This document shows positions 27,496 through 36,657 of a stretch of DNA of 64,000 bases, in pieces (position 1 is the first letter of the stretch; each line of letters opens with the position of its first letter). The DNA comes from Niallia sp052318935 (GTDB lineage: Bacteria > Bacillota > Bacilli > Bacillales > Cytobacillaceae): assembly GCA_052318935.1 (NCBI GenBank), contig JBQRKO010000007.1, one strand, 5' to 3'. The notes below the pieces were generated by a model. That model did not search any database, was not told the DNA's origin, and was given only the letters and a program-made list of their open reading frames with translations. The translations under genes and the position numbers were made by a program.

Positions 27496-28236
27496 TTATC
27501 TTTCATACGAAAAGCGTCCTAGGAATTGCTTTGTCCGCTCTTCTTTTGTATGTTCAAAGACTTCCTTTGGAGAACCTTGTTCAACAATTACGCCATCTTC
27601 CATAAAAATTACTCTATCAGCAATATCATAAGCGAAACTCATCTCATGTGTAACAATGACCATGGTTACACCTTCTTCTGCAACCTTTTTAATGACATCT
27701 AATGTTTCCCCTACTAATTCTGGATCTAGAGCGGAAGTTGGTTCATCGAATAAAATAACCTCTGGATTTATAGCCAATGCCCTTGCTATGCCAACGCGTT
27801 GTTGCTGCCCACCAGATAATTGATGAGGATAAGCATCTTTTTTATCTTTCAGCCCCACTTTATCCAATAAATCCAGACCAATATTATATGCCTTATCTTT
27901 TGGTACCTTCCGAGCTATAATTAATCCCTCTATAATGTTTTCAATTGCTGTTTTATGCAGGAAAAGATTATATTGCTGAAAAACCATAGCTGTGTTTCTG
28001 CGTATATCAAGAATATCTTTCGAACTTGCTTTTTTAAATTCTACTTTTTTATTACCTATAGTAATTTCCCCATTGTCTGCCCGTTCTAAAAAATTCAAGC
28101 ATCGCAAAAAAGTCGATTTTCCTGACCCGCTTGGTCCTAATATAACCACTACTTCTCCCTTTTCAACTTTTAGATCAATGCCCTTTAAAATTTCATTTGT
28201 TCCAAATTTTTTGGAGATATTTTTAACTTTTATCAT
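27496..28236 (-). CDS. tcyN: Polar amino acid (cystine-type) ABC transporter ATPase
   Basis: 246 residues with Walker A GPSGSGKST (~33), signature LSGGQQQRVGIARALA and Walker B VILFDEPTSALD. The HisP/GlnQ-type sequence identifies an amino-acid importer. Start overlaps the permease stop by four bases. In B. subtilis TcyN serves the TcyJKLMN cystine/S-compound transporter of the ytm operon, and the gene set here matches it. Confidence 0.88.
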   Translation of the reverse strand: MIKVKNISKKFGTNEILKGIDLKVEKGEVVVILGPSGSGKSTFLRCLNFLERADNGEITIGNKKVEFKKASSKDILDIRRNTAMVFQQYNLFLHKTAIENIIEGLIIARKVPKDKAYNIGLDLLDKVGLKDKKDAYPHQLSGGQQQRVGIARALAINPEVILFDEPTSALDPELVGETLDVIKKVAEEGVTMVIVTHEMSFAYDIADRVIFMEDGVIVEQGSPKEVFEHTKEERTKQFLGRFSYER

Positions 28237-28943
28237 ACTAAACGTCTCCTTTTACCTCGATTGAAATGATTTTCATAAACTGTTGACACGCCTTCAATGG
28301 CAGCACATACAGACCAATATATAAGAGATACAGCCACATATGCCTCAAGGAAACGATAATTAGCATTAGCTTCAATAATAGCCCCATCCAATATATCCAC
28401 TACCGAAACCATAGAAACTAGCGAAGAAGTTTTAATGAGACCAATTAATGTACTATTAATCATCGGAAAAGCAATAGGAATTACTTGTGGAATGACCATT
28501 CTTCTAATTAATTGACTTTTTGTTAATCCTATCGAATAAGCCGCATCAAATTGTCCTTTTGGGATTGCTGCCAGAGATCCCCTAAAGACCTCTGACAGAC
28601 CGCTAGTTGCATATAAAGTTAGGGCAAAGATCGCTATCCATCTGCGATCAATATCTTTGAAACGTATAGACCAAGAAAATGTTTGTGCTATTTTATCTAA
28701 AAGATCTGCACTAACAAGATAAGCTACTAATAAAATTAATACGACGGGAATTGCTTTAAAAATTGTAACAAACCACTTAAAAATACTCGAAAGGACAGGG
28801 ATATTAAAAAAGCGTACTAGTGCAATAATAAGCCCCAAAATGGAACCTAAAATAAGTGGCAGAAATCCCAATAGTAGAGTGGTAGGTAAATATTTCACTG
28901 CCGCTAAAAATACTTTAAACATAAATGCGAAATCAAAATCCAT
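28233..28943 (-). CDS. tcyM: Cystine-type ABC transporter permease
   Basis: 236 residues of the HisM/GlnP permease family with five to six membrane helices and the EAA-like loop AAYSIGLTKSQLIRRMVIPQ (~140-160). Immediately follows the binding-protein gene and overlaps the ATPase gene. Which of TcyL or TcyM it corresponds to is not certain from sequence alone. Confidence 0.82.
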   Translation of the reverse strand: MDFDFAFMFKVFLAAVKYLPTTLLLGFLPLILGSILGLIIALVRFFNIPVLSSIFKWFVTIFKAIPVVLILLVAYLVSADLLDKIAQTFSWSIRFKDIDRRWIAIFALTLYATSGLSEVFRGSLAAIPKGQFDAAYSIGLTKSQLIRRMVIPQVIPIAFPMINSTLIGLIKTSSLVSMVSVVDILDGAIIEANANYRFLEAYVAVSLIYWSVCAAIEGVSTVYENHFNRGKRRRLV

Positions 28944-28963
28944 TTTCTCTAACTCCTTTCGAT

Positions 28964-29800
28964 TTATTTTGTGTAATCTCCTCCTAAAACCTCTTTGGAA
29001 ATTTCAGCTAGCTTCCCTTCATCAATTAATTTTTGTAATGCACCATCAATGTCTTCCTGAAGCTTTGTATCAGATTTTTTAGATAAAAAATAGGTTTTCG
29101 AAACATATGCTGGTTCCCCAGATGTTACTAGGTTTGCATTAAACTGCTTATTTAATTTATTTACATCATATTTTGTCGATAAAATAGCATCAACTGTTCC
29201 GTTTTGAAGATTTTTAACACGGATTTCACTTGAACCATCTCCATAAAGGATGTTAATTTTTTTATCATGTTTTTTATTGTATTGCTCTAAAAGATACGCA
29301 TAGTTGCTTCCTGTAGATACTTGCACTTTTTTCCCTGCTAAATCTTCTAATTTTTGAAAGTTATTACCTGAATTTTCATCTACCACTATATAGCCTGTAT
29401 AATCCGTGTATCCCACTTTTCCATATAAATATTTCGCTTTTCTTTCATCATTAACTTCATATTGATGGGCTGCTAAGTCTACTTTATTTGCATCAAGAGC
29501 AGGTAATACATTTTTAAACTCAAATGTTTCATATTTAAATTTGTATTGAGGTAATTTTTCATCCACTGCATCAAGAACTGCTTTTTCATATCCAGTCGGA
29601 TTTCCCTTTTCATCTAAATAAGCAAATGGTTGATAGGAATTGCCTGTCCCGATAATAATTTCTTTTGCATCTGAATTATTATTTGCTCCAGCACTTTCAC
29701 TTTTAGAAGTTTCATTGCTTCCGCATCCAGCCAAAACAATTCCAAGTAAAGCACTTAGTCCAATAACTTTTAATCTACCAAATTTTGTTCTATTCATCAT
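28964..29800 (-). CDS. tcyK: Cystine-type ABC transporter substrate-binding lipoprotein
   Basis: 278 residues. The signal peptide ends LAGC (lipidated Cys about residue 25). The SBP-bac-3 fold is shown by IIGTGNSYQPFAYLDEKGNPTGYE-type N-terminal sequence and by LQNGTVDAILS. ATG at 29800 follows AAGGGG; a longer in-frame start would overlap the permease gene and lacks a good SD. One binding-protein gene is present, against two (tcyJ, tcyK) in B. subtilis. Confidence 0.86.
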   Translation of the reverse strand: MMNRTKFGRLKVIGLSALLGIVLAGCGSNETSKSESAGANNNSDAKEIIIGTGNSYQPFAYLDEKGNPTGYEKAVLDAVDEKLPQYKFKYETFEFKNVLPALDANKVDLAAHQYEVNDERKAKYLYGKVGYTDYTGYIVVDENSGNNFQKLEDLAGKKVQVSTGSNYAYLLEQYNKKHDKKINILYGDGSSEIRVKNLQNGTVDAILSTKYDVNKLNKQFNANLVTSGEPAYVSKTYFLSKKSDTKLQEDIDGALQKLIDEGKLAEISKEVLGGDYTK

Positions 29801-29822
29801 TGTAATTCCCCTTATTTGTATT

Positions 29823-30593
29823 CTAGTTTGATTTATTTTTTTCATTTGTTAATAACAAGGGTTTATTTTTGTTAACTGTAAATAAAAACCCTGTTAACTT
29901 CTTCTTACTTCTGCTTGGATAGCGATATTTAATTTCTAAAATGTTAAATACTTTTTCAAGTAGGATGCTTAAAACAATAAATATGATTGCTGCAATAAAG
30001 TAACCCTCAATAACACGATAATATAATGCTCCTAATGCCTGTACTTTCCCCATTACATCCAATATCCCTATAGAAAAAGCTAACGAAGTATCTTGCAGGA
30101 GATTTATGATCGATGCTCCCAAATTTGGAATAGCGAATGCACGTGCTTGCGGGATTAGTATTCTTTGATAGGTCTGTCTTTTGGTCAATCCTATAGATGC
30201 AGCCGCTTCGTACTGGGAAACGGGAACACTTAACAAGGACGAACGGAATATTTCAGAAAAGAATGCTGCTGTATTTAACCCATAGGTAATATAAATGAAA
30301 TATATTTTGTTCCATTGAGAAAGGTCTATTCCTATTAAAGCTAATAAATTTGGAAGACCATAAAATACAATAAACATTTGAACTAAAATTGGTGTCCCCC
30401 TTATAAAAGAAACATAAAGAATACAAATTTGTTTTAATATCGGGATGTTTTCTATCCTGATATAAGCAATTAAAATACCTAACACACTTCCTATAATGGT
30501 CGCAAACAATACAATCAATAAAGTTGTTGGAAGAGCGCTCAACACTTTTGGGAAAAGTGAAAAGACATACTCCCATTTGAAAAACTCTCCCAT
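29823..30593 (-). CDS. tcyL: Cystine-type ABC transporter permease
   Basis: 256 residues, HisM/GlnP family. The EAA-like loop AAASIGLTKRQTYQRILIPQ is at about 149-168, and about five helices precede a Lys-rich tail. SD AAAGGAGGAATT. It follows the acetyltransferase gene by 36 bases; the same order (acetyltransferase, then transporter) is found in the B. subtilis ytm operon. Confidence 0.82.
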   Translation of the reverse strand: MGEFFKWEYVFSLFPKVLSALPTTLLIVLFATIIGSVLGILIAYIRIENIPILKQICILYVSFIRGTPILVQMFIVFYGLPNLLALIGIDLSQWNKIYFIYITYGLNTAAFFSEIFRSSLLSVPVSQYEAAASIGLTKRQTYQRILIPQARAFAIPNLGASIINLLQDTSLAFSIGILDVMGKVQALGALYYRVIEGYFIAAIIFIVLSILLEKVFNILEIKYRYPSRSKKKLTGFLFTVNKNKPLLLTNEKNKSN

Positions 30594-30629
30594 GTAATTC
30601 CTCCTTTCTTCTTTTGCAAGAGAATCACA

Positions 30630-31175
30630 TTAAGCTTTTGACTCGGCAAATGGCGGCGTTCCCAATAGCTCTTCATCAAAGCGGTCTGGAATTAGCACTT
30701 TATACATTAGTACACCAAGATCCCCATCATTTTCATGTTGAAAATATTCTTTATAGCCCTTGCGTTTGTACATGTCAAGAAGCCAAGGATGTTTCCTGCC
30801 AGAAGTCCCCAGTGTATAAGCAGGAGCTTTGAAAGTATCACGCAGTAGCGTTTCTACATAGTCTAACAATTTATTCCCAACCCCCTGCCCTTTCAAATTC
30901 GGTGCGGTTGCAAACCACCATACAAAAGGATAGCCTGACACGGGAGTTGTGCTTTCCCATGGAAAACGAATCGTAATCGTTGATATGATTTTGCCATCGC
31001 GTTCTAATACTATAGCAGTTGACTTCACTATATTTTCAGTTACCGTTTCAATTGTTGCATTTGCAGATGGCCAGTTGATTCCTAAATCGCGAATCGGCTC
31101 AAAAGCACTAGATAATAATTCAAAAAACGCTGGAGCATCTTCTTCTGTCGCTATTCTAAAAATATCTTTACTCAT
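30630..31175 (-). CDS. snaA: GNAT acetyltransferase (SnaA/YtmI-like)
   Basis: 181-residue GNAT enzyme. The acetyl-CoA loop is NLKGQGVGNKLLDYVE (~residues 101-116, R/Q-x-x-G-x-G/A), followed by the HPWLLDMYKRKGYKEYF segment typical of GNAT C-termini. In B. subtilis the first gene of the ytm operon (YtmI, SnaA) acetylates S-(2-succino)cysteine, preparing it for monooxygenase cleavage. First gene of this operon, SD GGAG. Assignment rests on family plus operon context. Confidence 0.82.
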   Translation of the reverse strand: MSKDIFRIATEEDAPAFFELLSSAFEPIRDLGINWPSANATIETVTENIVKSTAIVLERDGKIISTITIRFPWESTTPVSGYPFVWWFATAPNLKGQGVGNKLLDYVETLLRDTFKAPAYTLGTSGRKHPWLLDMYKRKGYKEYFQHENDGDLGVLMYKVLIPDRFDEELLGTPPFAESKA

Positions 31176-31399
31176 ATAAATTCTCCAATCTATATAATAT
31201 TTTTTGGTTATTTCCTTATTTAAGGAAAAGATATTACATTAACATGTAACCTTAGTAAAACCAAGCTACGATGTGAAATTTTTAACCTTTGTCTGTAAAT
31301 GAATTACTCCTTCCGTTATATCTTTCTATTAATCCATGTATTCGTATCGGATATATACACTATAATGTTTTTTAACACTCTTGACCAATTAGTAATAAT

Positions 31400-31411
31400 A
31401 AAGTGACACTT
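31400..31411. promoter_or_regulatory. Second copy of the AAAGTGACACTT operator candidate
   Basis: AAAGTGACACTT lies about 225 bases upstream of the acetyltransferase start and matches the centre of the palindrome at 23913-23927. A CATTATAG -10-like sequence is found downstream on the minus strand in both cases. Confidence 0.55.
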
Positions 31412-31459
31412 CAGTAAAACTAAATAATCATAAAAAACTTCTTTTCTAAATAGCTGCAA

Positions 31460-31508
31460 AAAAAGACGACTCCAAAATTCAGAAATTGAATTTTAGAGTC
31501 GTCTTTTT
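31460..31508 (-). terminator. Terminator of the SRPBCC-ArsR operon
   Basis: AAAAAGACGACTC-x-AAAATTC pairs with GAATTTT-x-GAGTCGTCTTTTT around a short loop. It lies 25 bases after the ArsR stop. Confidence 0.85.
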
Positions 31509-31532
31509 GATTATCGAATTACCTATGTTTTT

Positions 31533-31862
31533 TTAGATGTTTTTTTCATTTTCCACAATATGTTTCAAAATAGATAATTTATTTTCCCAAAAGCGTTCAT
31601 AATAAGAGATCCACTCTTTTACATCTGCCAACGGTTCTGGGGATAGTGTATACAGTTTTTCTCTGCCTACTTTTTTTGAACGGACTAGTTTTGCCTCTGA
31701 TAGGATAGCGAGATGCTTGACAATTGCGGTCCGGCTTATCGGAAAATGGCTCGTAATATCGGCAATAGGTAGCTCCTTTTCCGATAATAATTCCATCACT
31801 TCTCTTCTCGTAGGATCAGCTATTGCCTGATAAACATCATGCTTTTTTGCTGTACTAGCCAT
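31533..31862 (-). CDS. ArsR-family transcriptional regulator
   Basis: 109-residue winged helix protein (HTH ~residues 36-60, ADITSHFPISRTAIVKHLAI). No Cys-metal motif is present, so this is not a classical metal sensor. It begins two bases after the SRPBCC gene stop. ArsR/SRPBCC pairs are common in Bacillus and usually autoregulated; twin repeats upstream of the operon could be the operator. Confidence 0.85.
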   Translation of the reverse strand: MASTAKKHDVYQAIADPTRREVMELLSEKELPIADITSHFPISRTAIVKHLAILSEAKLVRSKKVGREKLYTLSPEPLADVKEWISYYERFWENKLSILKHIVENEKNI

Positions 31863-31864
31863 GA

Positions 31865-32284
31865 TTATTCCACAGTCTCTTTCAGCCTAATGACAATTTG
31901 CGACCATCCCATGTTCATGCGATCGCGGATAATTGATGCTTTTTCATTCGCTTTCCCTACGATTTCATCTGCTTCTTTCCATCCAGCATGAATAACTGTA
32001 AATTCTGTTGTCGTGCTGTCTATTTCTTTTAAAAGAAAAGAAACAACCCACCCATCAACATCCCATGTAAAAGATAATTTCGTTGGTGCTTCTACCTCAA
32101 TCACTTTACAAGGAGACGGACCAAAGGGAGATTGCAAATAAAATTCATGCCCTAGCTCTAATTGAAAATCATTAGGCATAAACCATGCAGCTATTCCTTC
32201 AGAAGTCGCTACTTTTTGCCAAACTTTTTCAATCGGCGCATTTAAATTAATTTTTTGCACAATATCTTGCACTTTTTCACCCAT
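31865..32284 (-). CDS. SRPBCC (AHSA1-like) domain protein
   Basis: 139 residues with START/Bet-v1-like fold features: a KINLNAPIEKVWQKVATSEG start, the WFMPNDF segment and a C-terminal amphipathic helix (GWSQIVIRLKETVE). Such proteins bind hydrophobic ligands, but no substrate is known for this subgroup. First gene of a two-gene operon with the ArsR regulator. Confidence 0.83.
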   Translation of the reverse strand: MGEKVQDIVQKINLNAPIEKVWQKVATSEGIAAWFMPNDFQLELGHEFYLQSPFGPSPCKVIEVEAPTKLSFTWDVDGWVVSFLLKEIDSTTTEFTVIHAGWKEADEIVGKANEKASIIRDRMNMGWSQIVIRLKETVE

Positions 32285-32314
32285 AGAAAAACACCTACTC
32301 TTTCTAAAATTATG

Positions 32315-32354
32315 ACACCTTTTGGTTTCATTTATAATATAACACCTTTTGGTT
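32315..32354. promoter_or_regulatory. Tandem 13-base operator candidate of the SRPBCC-ArsR operon
   Basis: ACACCTTTTGGTT occurs twice (32315-32327 and 32342-32354), 27 bases apart start to start. On the other strand each reads AACCAAAAGGTGT, centred on ACC-N4-GGT. A TATTATAAAT stretch lies between them, so a regulator bound here would cover the core promoter. Confidence 0.7.
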
Positions 32355-32404
32355 ATATGTCAACTTTACTTCAGATTTGTCATGTATGCTCTTCTAACGC
32401 AAAA

Positions 32405-32450
32405 AGGGACTGTCCCTTAAGTCGGTTAAACCGACTTTTGAGACAGCCCC
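32405..32450 (-). terminator. Palindromic terminator of the APC permease gene
   Basis: A GGGGCTGTC / GGACAGTCCC outer stem encloses the perfect palindrome AAGTCGGTTTAACCGACTT, followed by TTTTTG on the minus strand. The sequence type is widespread in Bacillaceae intergenic regions. Confidence 0.75.
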
Positions 32451-32457
32451 AGAATTT

Positions 32458-34029
32458 TTAAGATATATCAGATACACTCTCTTGCAATTCTTTAATATTC
32501 CCTTTTTTACGCATATACCATACACCGTTATATACAGCAAAATAGTAAAAAACCAATCCTACTATTGCTGCAACAACAGACATAAATGGTTCTGGAACGA
32601 TTCCATGACCGCCAAAATTCCCTAAGTAGCTCAACCCAACAAGGAGAAGAATGTAAACAACAAGATATAGGCCACCAAAGAATTCTTCTATTTTATGTTT
32701 CTTGATAAAATGAATGACTAAGTAGCCGCCAACTCCTAAAATTAATCCGGTAATGGCAAGCTGCACCCTGCTCCAGTTTGTCCAATAAATAAGAAGTGTA
32801 GCAAAAACAAAGGCTAATGGCGCAATAATATTCATACCTGGAAGTCCATTATTTTTTGTCAAACCAACCTTACGGAAAACCATAACGGTTACACATGCTG
32901 AAGCATACTTAAATATACCAATTGCTCCTACAATTGCAACAATTGCAGTCCAACTCTTTAAAGGAAATAAGAATAATAATCCAATAAAGAAATTAAGAGT
33001 AAGTGCACGAGTTGGAACGCCAAATCTTTTGTTAATTGTTCCGAAGAAAGATGGCAGGAACCCGCTTTTCGCCATGCCAAAGACATGTCTTGACGTACCC
33101 GCTGTATAAGCAAGCGCTGAGCCTGTTGGAGAAACCATGGCATCAGCAGTAATGATCCAAGATAACCAAACCATATTTGCCATAAGAGCTAGATTAGCAA
33201 ATGGAGAATCAAACTTAATTCCACTCCAGCCATTAGCCAACATATCTGGTGGAACTGCTCCAATAAAAACAATTTGCAGCAGAACATATAATATTGCTGC
33301 AGCTACCAGTGAAGTGATTAAAGCTAGTGGAATATTCCGTCTAGGTTTAACCACTTCTCCACTCATCATAATAACGTTCCCAAATCCTGTATAAGCAAAA
33401 AATATACCACTTGTTAATACCGCACTTAAACCAGCACTATACCCATTAGGGGCAAACCCTTGACTTGTAAAGTTCTCGGCATGAAAACCTGTCATAAAAA
33501 AAGCAATGATTGTTAAAACAGGTACTACAAATTTGATAGTGGTGATTACAGTGTTTGTGACAGCAAATAGCTTCACACCAAAATAGTTAAATATAATAAA
33601 GAATATCATTAATAACATTGATGCGAGCATGCCTGTTGTAGTAAGTTGCTCCTTTGCTGCATCATACAGCCCTGGCCAGAACTGATTAGCGTATTGAATA
33701 ACTCCTGCCGATTCCACAGGTGCAGTAGCACAGTAGCCAAGCCAGATAGAATAACTAGTTACTGTAGCAAGCATTTTTCCATGAGAATATAGGGGATAGC
33801 GCCCTAAACCACCTGTTTCAGGCTTAACTCTTCCTAATTCAGCATAAATAAGCGCTATGAGTGTAATGGCAACTGCGCCAATCACCCAAGAAATAATCGC
33901 TGCAGGACCAGCTAATTTCGCTGCTGCCCACGGACCAAAGAGCCAGCTTGACCCTATTATTCCTCCAAGGGATAATGCCGTAAGCGACCAAAATCCCATT
34001 TTCTTTTTCAAATATTGTTCTTGATTCAT
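32458..34029 (-). CDS. APC-superfamily amino acid permease
   Basis: 523 residues with about 12-14 membrane helices. The first helix carries the APC signature SLGGIIGSSWLFGPW (residues 18-32), with GFGNVIMMSGEVVKPRRNIP farther on. Cytoplasmic membrane importer of an amino acid or amine; substrate not readable. Monocistronic between two terminators. Confidence 0.88.
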   Translation of the reverse strand: MNQEQYLKKKMGFWSLTALSLGGIIGSSWLFGPWAAAKLAGPAAIISWVIGAVAITLIALIYAELGRVKPETGGLGRYPLYSHGKMLATVTSYSIWLGYCATAPVESAGVIQYANQFWPGLYDAAKEQLTTTGMLASMLLMIFFIIFNYFGVKLFAVTNTVITTIKFVVPVLTIIAFFMTGFHAENFTSQGFAPNGYSAGLSAVLTSGIFFAYTGFGNVIMMSGEVVKPRRNIPLALITSLVAAAILYVLLQIVFIGAVPPDMLANGWSGIKFDSPFANLALMANMVWLSWIITADAMVSPTGSALAYTAGTSRHVFGMAKSGFLPSFFGTINKRFGVPTRALTLNFFIGLLFLFPLKSWTAIVAIVGAIGIFKYASACVTVMVFRKVGLTKNNGLPGMNIIAPLAFVFATLLIYWTNWSRVQLAITGLILGVGGYLVIHFIKKHKIEEFFGGLYLVVYILLLVGLSYLGNFGGHGIVPEPFMSVVAAIVGLVFYYFAVYNGVWYMRKKGNIKELQESVSDIS

Positions 34030-34145
34030 GATGTACCTCTCTTAACTAATATTAAATCCTTAATCTATTATTTCGTTCGACTTTATTGATTTTATTGTAA
34101 TCATTTTTATTTTTCAATGTATATTTTTGGATATCAAAAAAAAAC

Positions 34146-34169
34146 AACTATTCATATTGCTGAATAGTT
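34146..34169 (-). terminator. Terminator of nrdDG
   Basis: AACTATTCA pairs with TGAATAGTT around a six-base loop, followed on the minus strand by a long T run. It lies 54 bases after the nrdG stop. Confidence 0.8.
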
Positions 34170-34222
34170 ATGTAAAAACCAATCAAATCAAATGTTTAAT
34201 TGGAGAGCGGATTAATTTTATA

Positions 34223-34726
34223 TTAAGAAAAAATTAATTGTTGTTCTAATAAGACCATTTTCTTTTCTTCTATGCTTTTCCGGCAATTTATCACCCGTTG
34301 ATTGCTGCTTCCTCTATATAATAAGGATAAATCTCTTTTTTCTTTTACAAAAGGGCCATCTACAAGAATATCCAACTCCTTGCATAACTTCATAAATGGC
34401 TCCTTTTTTGCTTCCATCAAATACTCCCACTTATATCCAGTATAGCACCATATATTTTTACCTGCTTTTTTCAGCTTTTCAGCCAAAATAGCCAAGTCAT
34501 TTAATTGCAGAAGCGGCTCTCCGCCGCTGAAAGTAATATTTGTCAAAGGATTATCCATTAACTCATCATAAATTGCTTGAATGGACATTTCTACTCCGCC
34601 ATCCTTATTCCAGCTTTGCGGATTATGACAGCCTGTACATTTATGGGGACAACCTGCAAAAAATACGGTGCTCCTTAAGCCAGGGCCATCTACAATGCTG
34701 TCATGAATAATATTCAGCACTCTCAT
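34223..34726 (-). CDS. nrdG: Anaerobic ribonucleotide reductase activating protein
   Basis: 167-residue radical-SAM protein. The cluster motif CPHKCTGC (Cys26, 30, 33) is of the C-x3-C-x2-C type, followed by FSGGEPLLQ. It generates the glycyl radical on NrdD. Start overlaps the nrdD stop (ATGA). Confidence 0.95.
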   Translation of the reverse strand: MRVLNIIHDSIVDGPGLRSTVFFAGCPHKCTGCHNPQSWNKDGGVEMSIQAIYDELMDNPLTNITFSGGEPLLQLNDLAILAEKLKKAGKNIWCYTGYKWEYLMEAKKEPFMKLCKELDILVDGPFVKEKRDLSLLYRGSSNQRVINCRKSIEEKKMVLLEQQLIFS

Positions 34727-36567
34727 GAATGCTTAACCCTCTCCCTTTCTTCAGCACGTTTTGCTGTATTCCATTTATCCAATGACCCTACTAAATACCC
34801 TGTTATCCGGCGGATTCGTTCAATTTGACTTTCCTCTTCCTCCCCGCATTTCGGGCACCCGTTATCAATAATTCCTTTATGACCGCAAGTCAAGCATCTA
34901 TCTACAGGATGATTAATGCTGCCATAACCGATGCCTGCTTCTTTCATTGCACAAACAATTGCCTTCATTGCCTCTTTATTTTTGCTGGCATCGCCGTCTA
35001 ATTCTACATAAGTAATATGTCCTGCATTTGTTAGTTCATGAAAAGGAGCTTCTTTTTTAATTTTTTCGATTGCTTTTATTTGATAATAAACAGGAATATG
35101 AAAGCTGTTCGTAAAATACTCTCGGTCAGTGACTCCTTTAATGACTCCATGCTTCTTTTTTGTTATCTTAAGCGACTTTCCTGCAAACGATTCTGCAGGT
35201 GTTGCAATAAGCGAATAATTTAATTGATATTTTTCCATCGCTTGATCTGCCGCGTTTCTCATATGCTTTACAATTTTCAATCCTAAATTATACGCTGCTT
35301 TGCTTTCCCCGTGATGAACACCTAACAAAGCTGTTAAACATTCTGCCAACCCTACAAAACCAATCGATAATGTACCTTGTTTTAAAATATCTTCTAGATA
35401 ATCGTCCATCTTTAATGTTTCCCCGTTTGCCCATACACCTTGTGTAAATAAGAATTTAAAGTTTGCGACTGTTTTTTTCCCTTGATAAACATAACGATCA
35501 TATAGCTGTTTAATGGTTATTTCTAAGAATGCATCTAATTTGGCAAAAAATTGATCAATCGACGTCACTTCTAATGCAAGCAGCGGTAAATTAATGCTTG
35601 TAAAAGATAGATTTCCTCTGCCAACAGCCTGCTCTTTGCCATGGATATTCCCCATCACTCTTGTCCGGCAGCCCATCGTTGCCACTTCGGATTGTGGCGT
35701 CCCATCATAATATTTAGCATTAAAAGGAGCATCAATAAAAACAAAATTCGGAAAAAGCCGCTTGCTTGTTGTTTCAATTGCCAATTCAAATAGATAATAG
35801 TTTGGGTCGTCTTGAAAATAATTAATCCCTTCTTTTACTTTAAAGACAATGATCGGAAAAATAGGCGTTTCCCCTGTACCCAACCCTGCTTGTGTAGCAA
35901 GCAATAAACATTTTGTTAACAAGGCTCCTTCTCTAGAAGTATCTGTTCCTAAATTAACGGACACAAATGGAGTCTGGCCCCCTCCTCTCGAGTGCATGCT
36001 ATTGCAGTTATGTGTAAAAGCTTCACAAGCTTGATATGTTTCTTTTTCGGTCCATTCCCAAGCCTTTTTTTCAATCAAAGCTTTATCCTCCATTATTTCT
36101 TGTAGTTTTCTTTTATTTTTTTCATTCGTTTTTTTTATGTAAGGAGCTAAATCATAATCCAGCATTGGAATAGCTTGTCCACCATGCTGCTGATTTTGAT
36201 TTGCCTGTAATATAATAGAAGTTAATGCCATCGCACTCATAATATTTTGTGGTTCTCTCATAAACCCATGACCTGTATTAAATCCATCTTTCAAAATTTT
36301 CCCTAAAGGAATTTGACAGCATGTTGCCGTTCCAGAAGAATAAAAATCAAGATCATGAATGTGGATGTATCCTTGTTGAAATGCTTCTTTTGCTTCAGCA
36401 GATAAAAGATTTTCAACTGTATAATGTCGAGAGGATGTGGAAGCAAAATGCATCATATGACTCATCGGTGAAAGTCCATCTATGTTTGCATTTTCTTGTA
36501 TGAAATCATGATTGTCACTGCGAACAATTTCATCAAATTCCGTTAATAGTTCTGAATAATTCCCCAT
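34723..36567 (-). CDS. nrdD: Anaerobic ribonucleoside-triphosphate reductase, class III
   Basis: 614 residues. The zinc site CLTCG...CPKCG lies near the C-terminus, followed by the glycyl radical region RITGYLVG (Gly about 590). The catalytic region with FTHNCNSMHSRGGGQTPF is typical. No N-terminal ATP-cone is visible, which is shorter than E. coli NrdD (712). Makes dNTPs under anaerobic growth. Two NrdR boxes lie upstream. Confidence 0.95.
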   Translation of the reverse strand: MGNYSELLTEFDEIVRSDNHDFIQENANIDGLSPMSHMMHFASTSSRHYTVENLLSAEAKEAFQQGYIHIHDLDFYSSGTATCCQIPLGKILKDGFNTGHGFMREPQNIMSAMALTSIILQANQNQQHGGQAIPMLDYDLAPYIKKTNEKNKRKLQEIMEDKALIEKKAWEWTEKETYQACEAFTHNCNSMHSRGGGQTPFVSVNLGTDTSREGALLTKCLLLATQAGLGTGETPIFPIIVFKVKEGINYFQDDPNYYLFELAIETTSKRLFPNFVFIDAPFNAKYYDGTPQSEVATMGCRTRVMGNIHGKEQAVGRGNLSFTSINLPLLALEVTSIDQFFAKLDAFLEITIKQLYDRYVYQGKKTVANFKFLFTQGVWANGETLKMDDYLEDILKQGTLSIGFVGLAECLTALLGVHHGESKAAYNLGLKIVKHMRNAADQAMEKYQLNYSLIATPAESFAGKSLKITKKKHGVIKGVTDREYFTNSFHIPVYYQIKAIEKIKKEAPFHELTNAGHITYVELDGDASKNKEAMKAIVCAMKEAGIGYGSINHPVDRCLTCGHKGIIDNGCPKCGEEEESQIERIRRITGYLVGSLDKWNTAKRAEERERVKHS

Positions 36568-36625
36568 TATTAATCACTCCAATAGATTTATCTTCCTTGT
36601 AATTATAAATGGTTATCCTCACCAA

Positions 36626-36641
36626 CAACGATATATAGACA
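36626..36641. promoter_or_regulatory. nrdR box: NrdR box 1 (degenerate)
   Basis: CAACGATATATAGACA keeps the central ATATATAG of NrdR boxes. It lies 32 bases (three helical turns) from box 2, the standard spacing. Confidence 0.7.
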
Positions 36642-36657
36642 ATATTTCACTGAATGT

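Noticed and set aside
26423..31400. SAM riboswitch (S-box) or T-box before the sulfur genes
   Set aside because: None of the conserved core sequences of these leaders was found on either strand.
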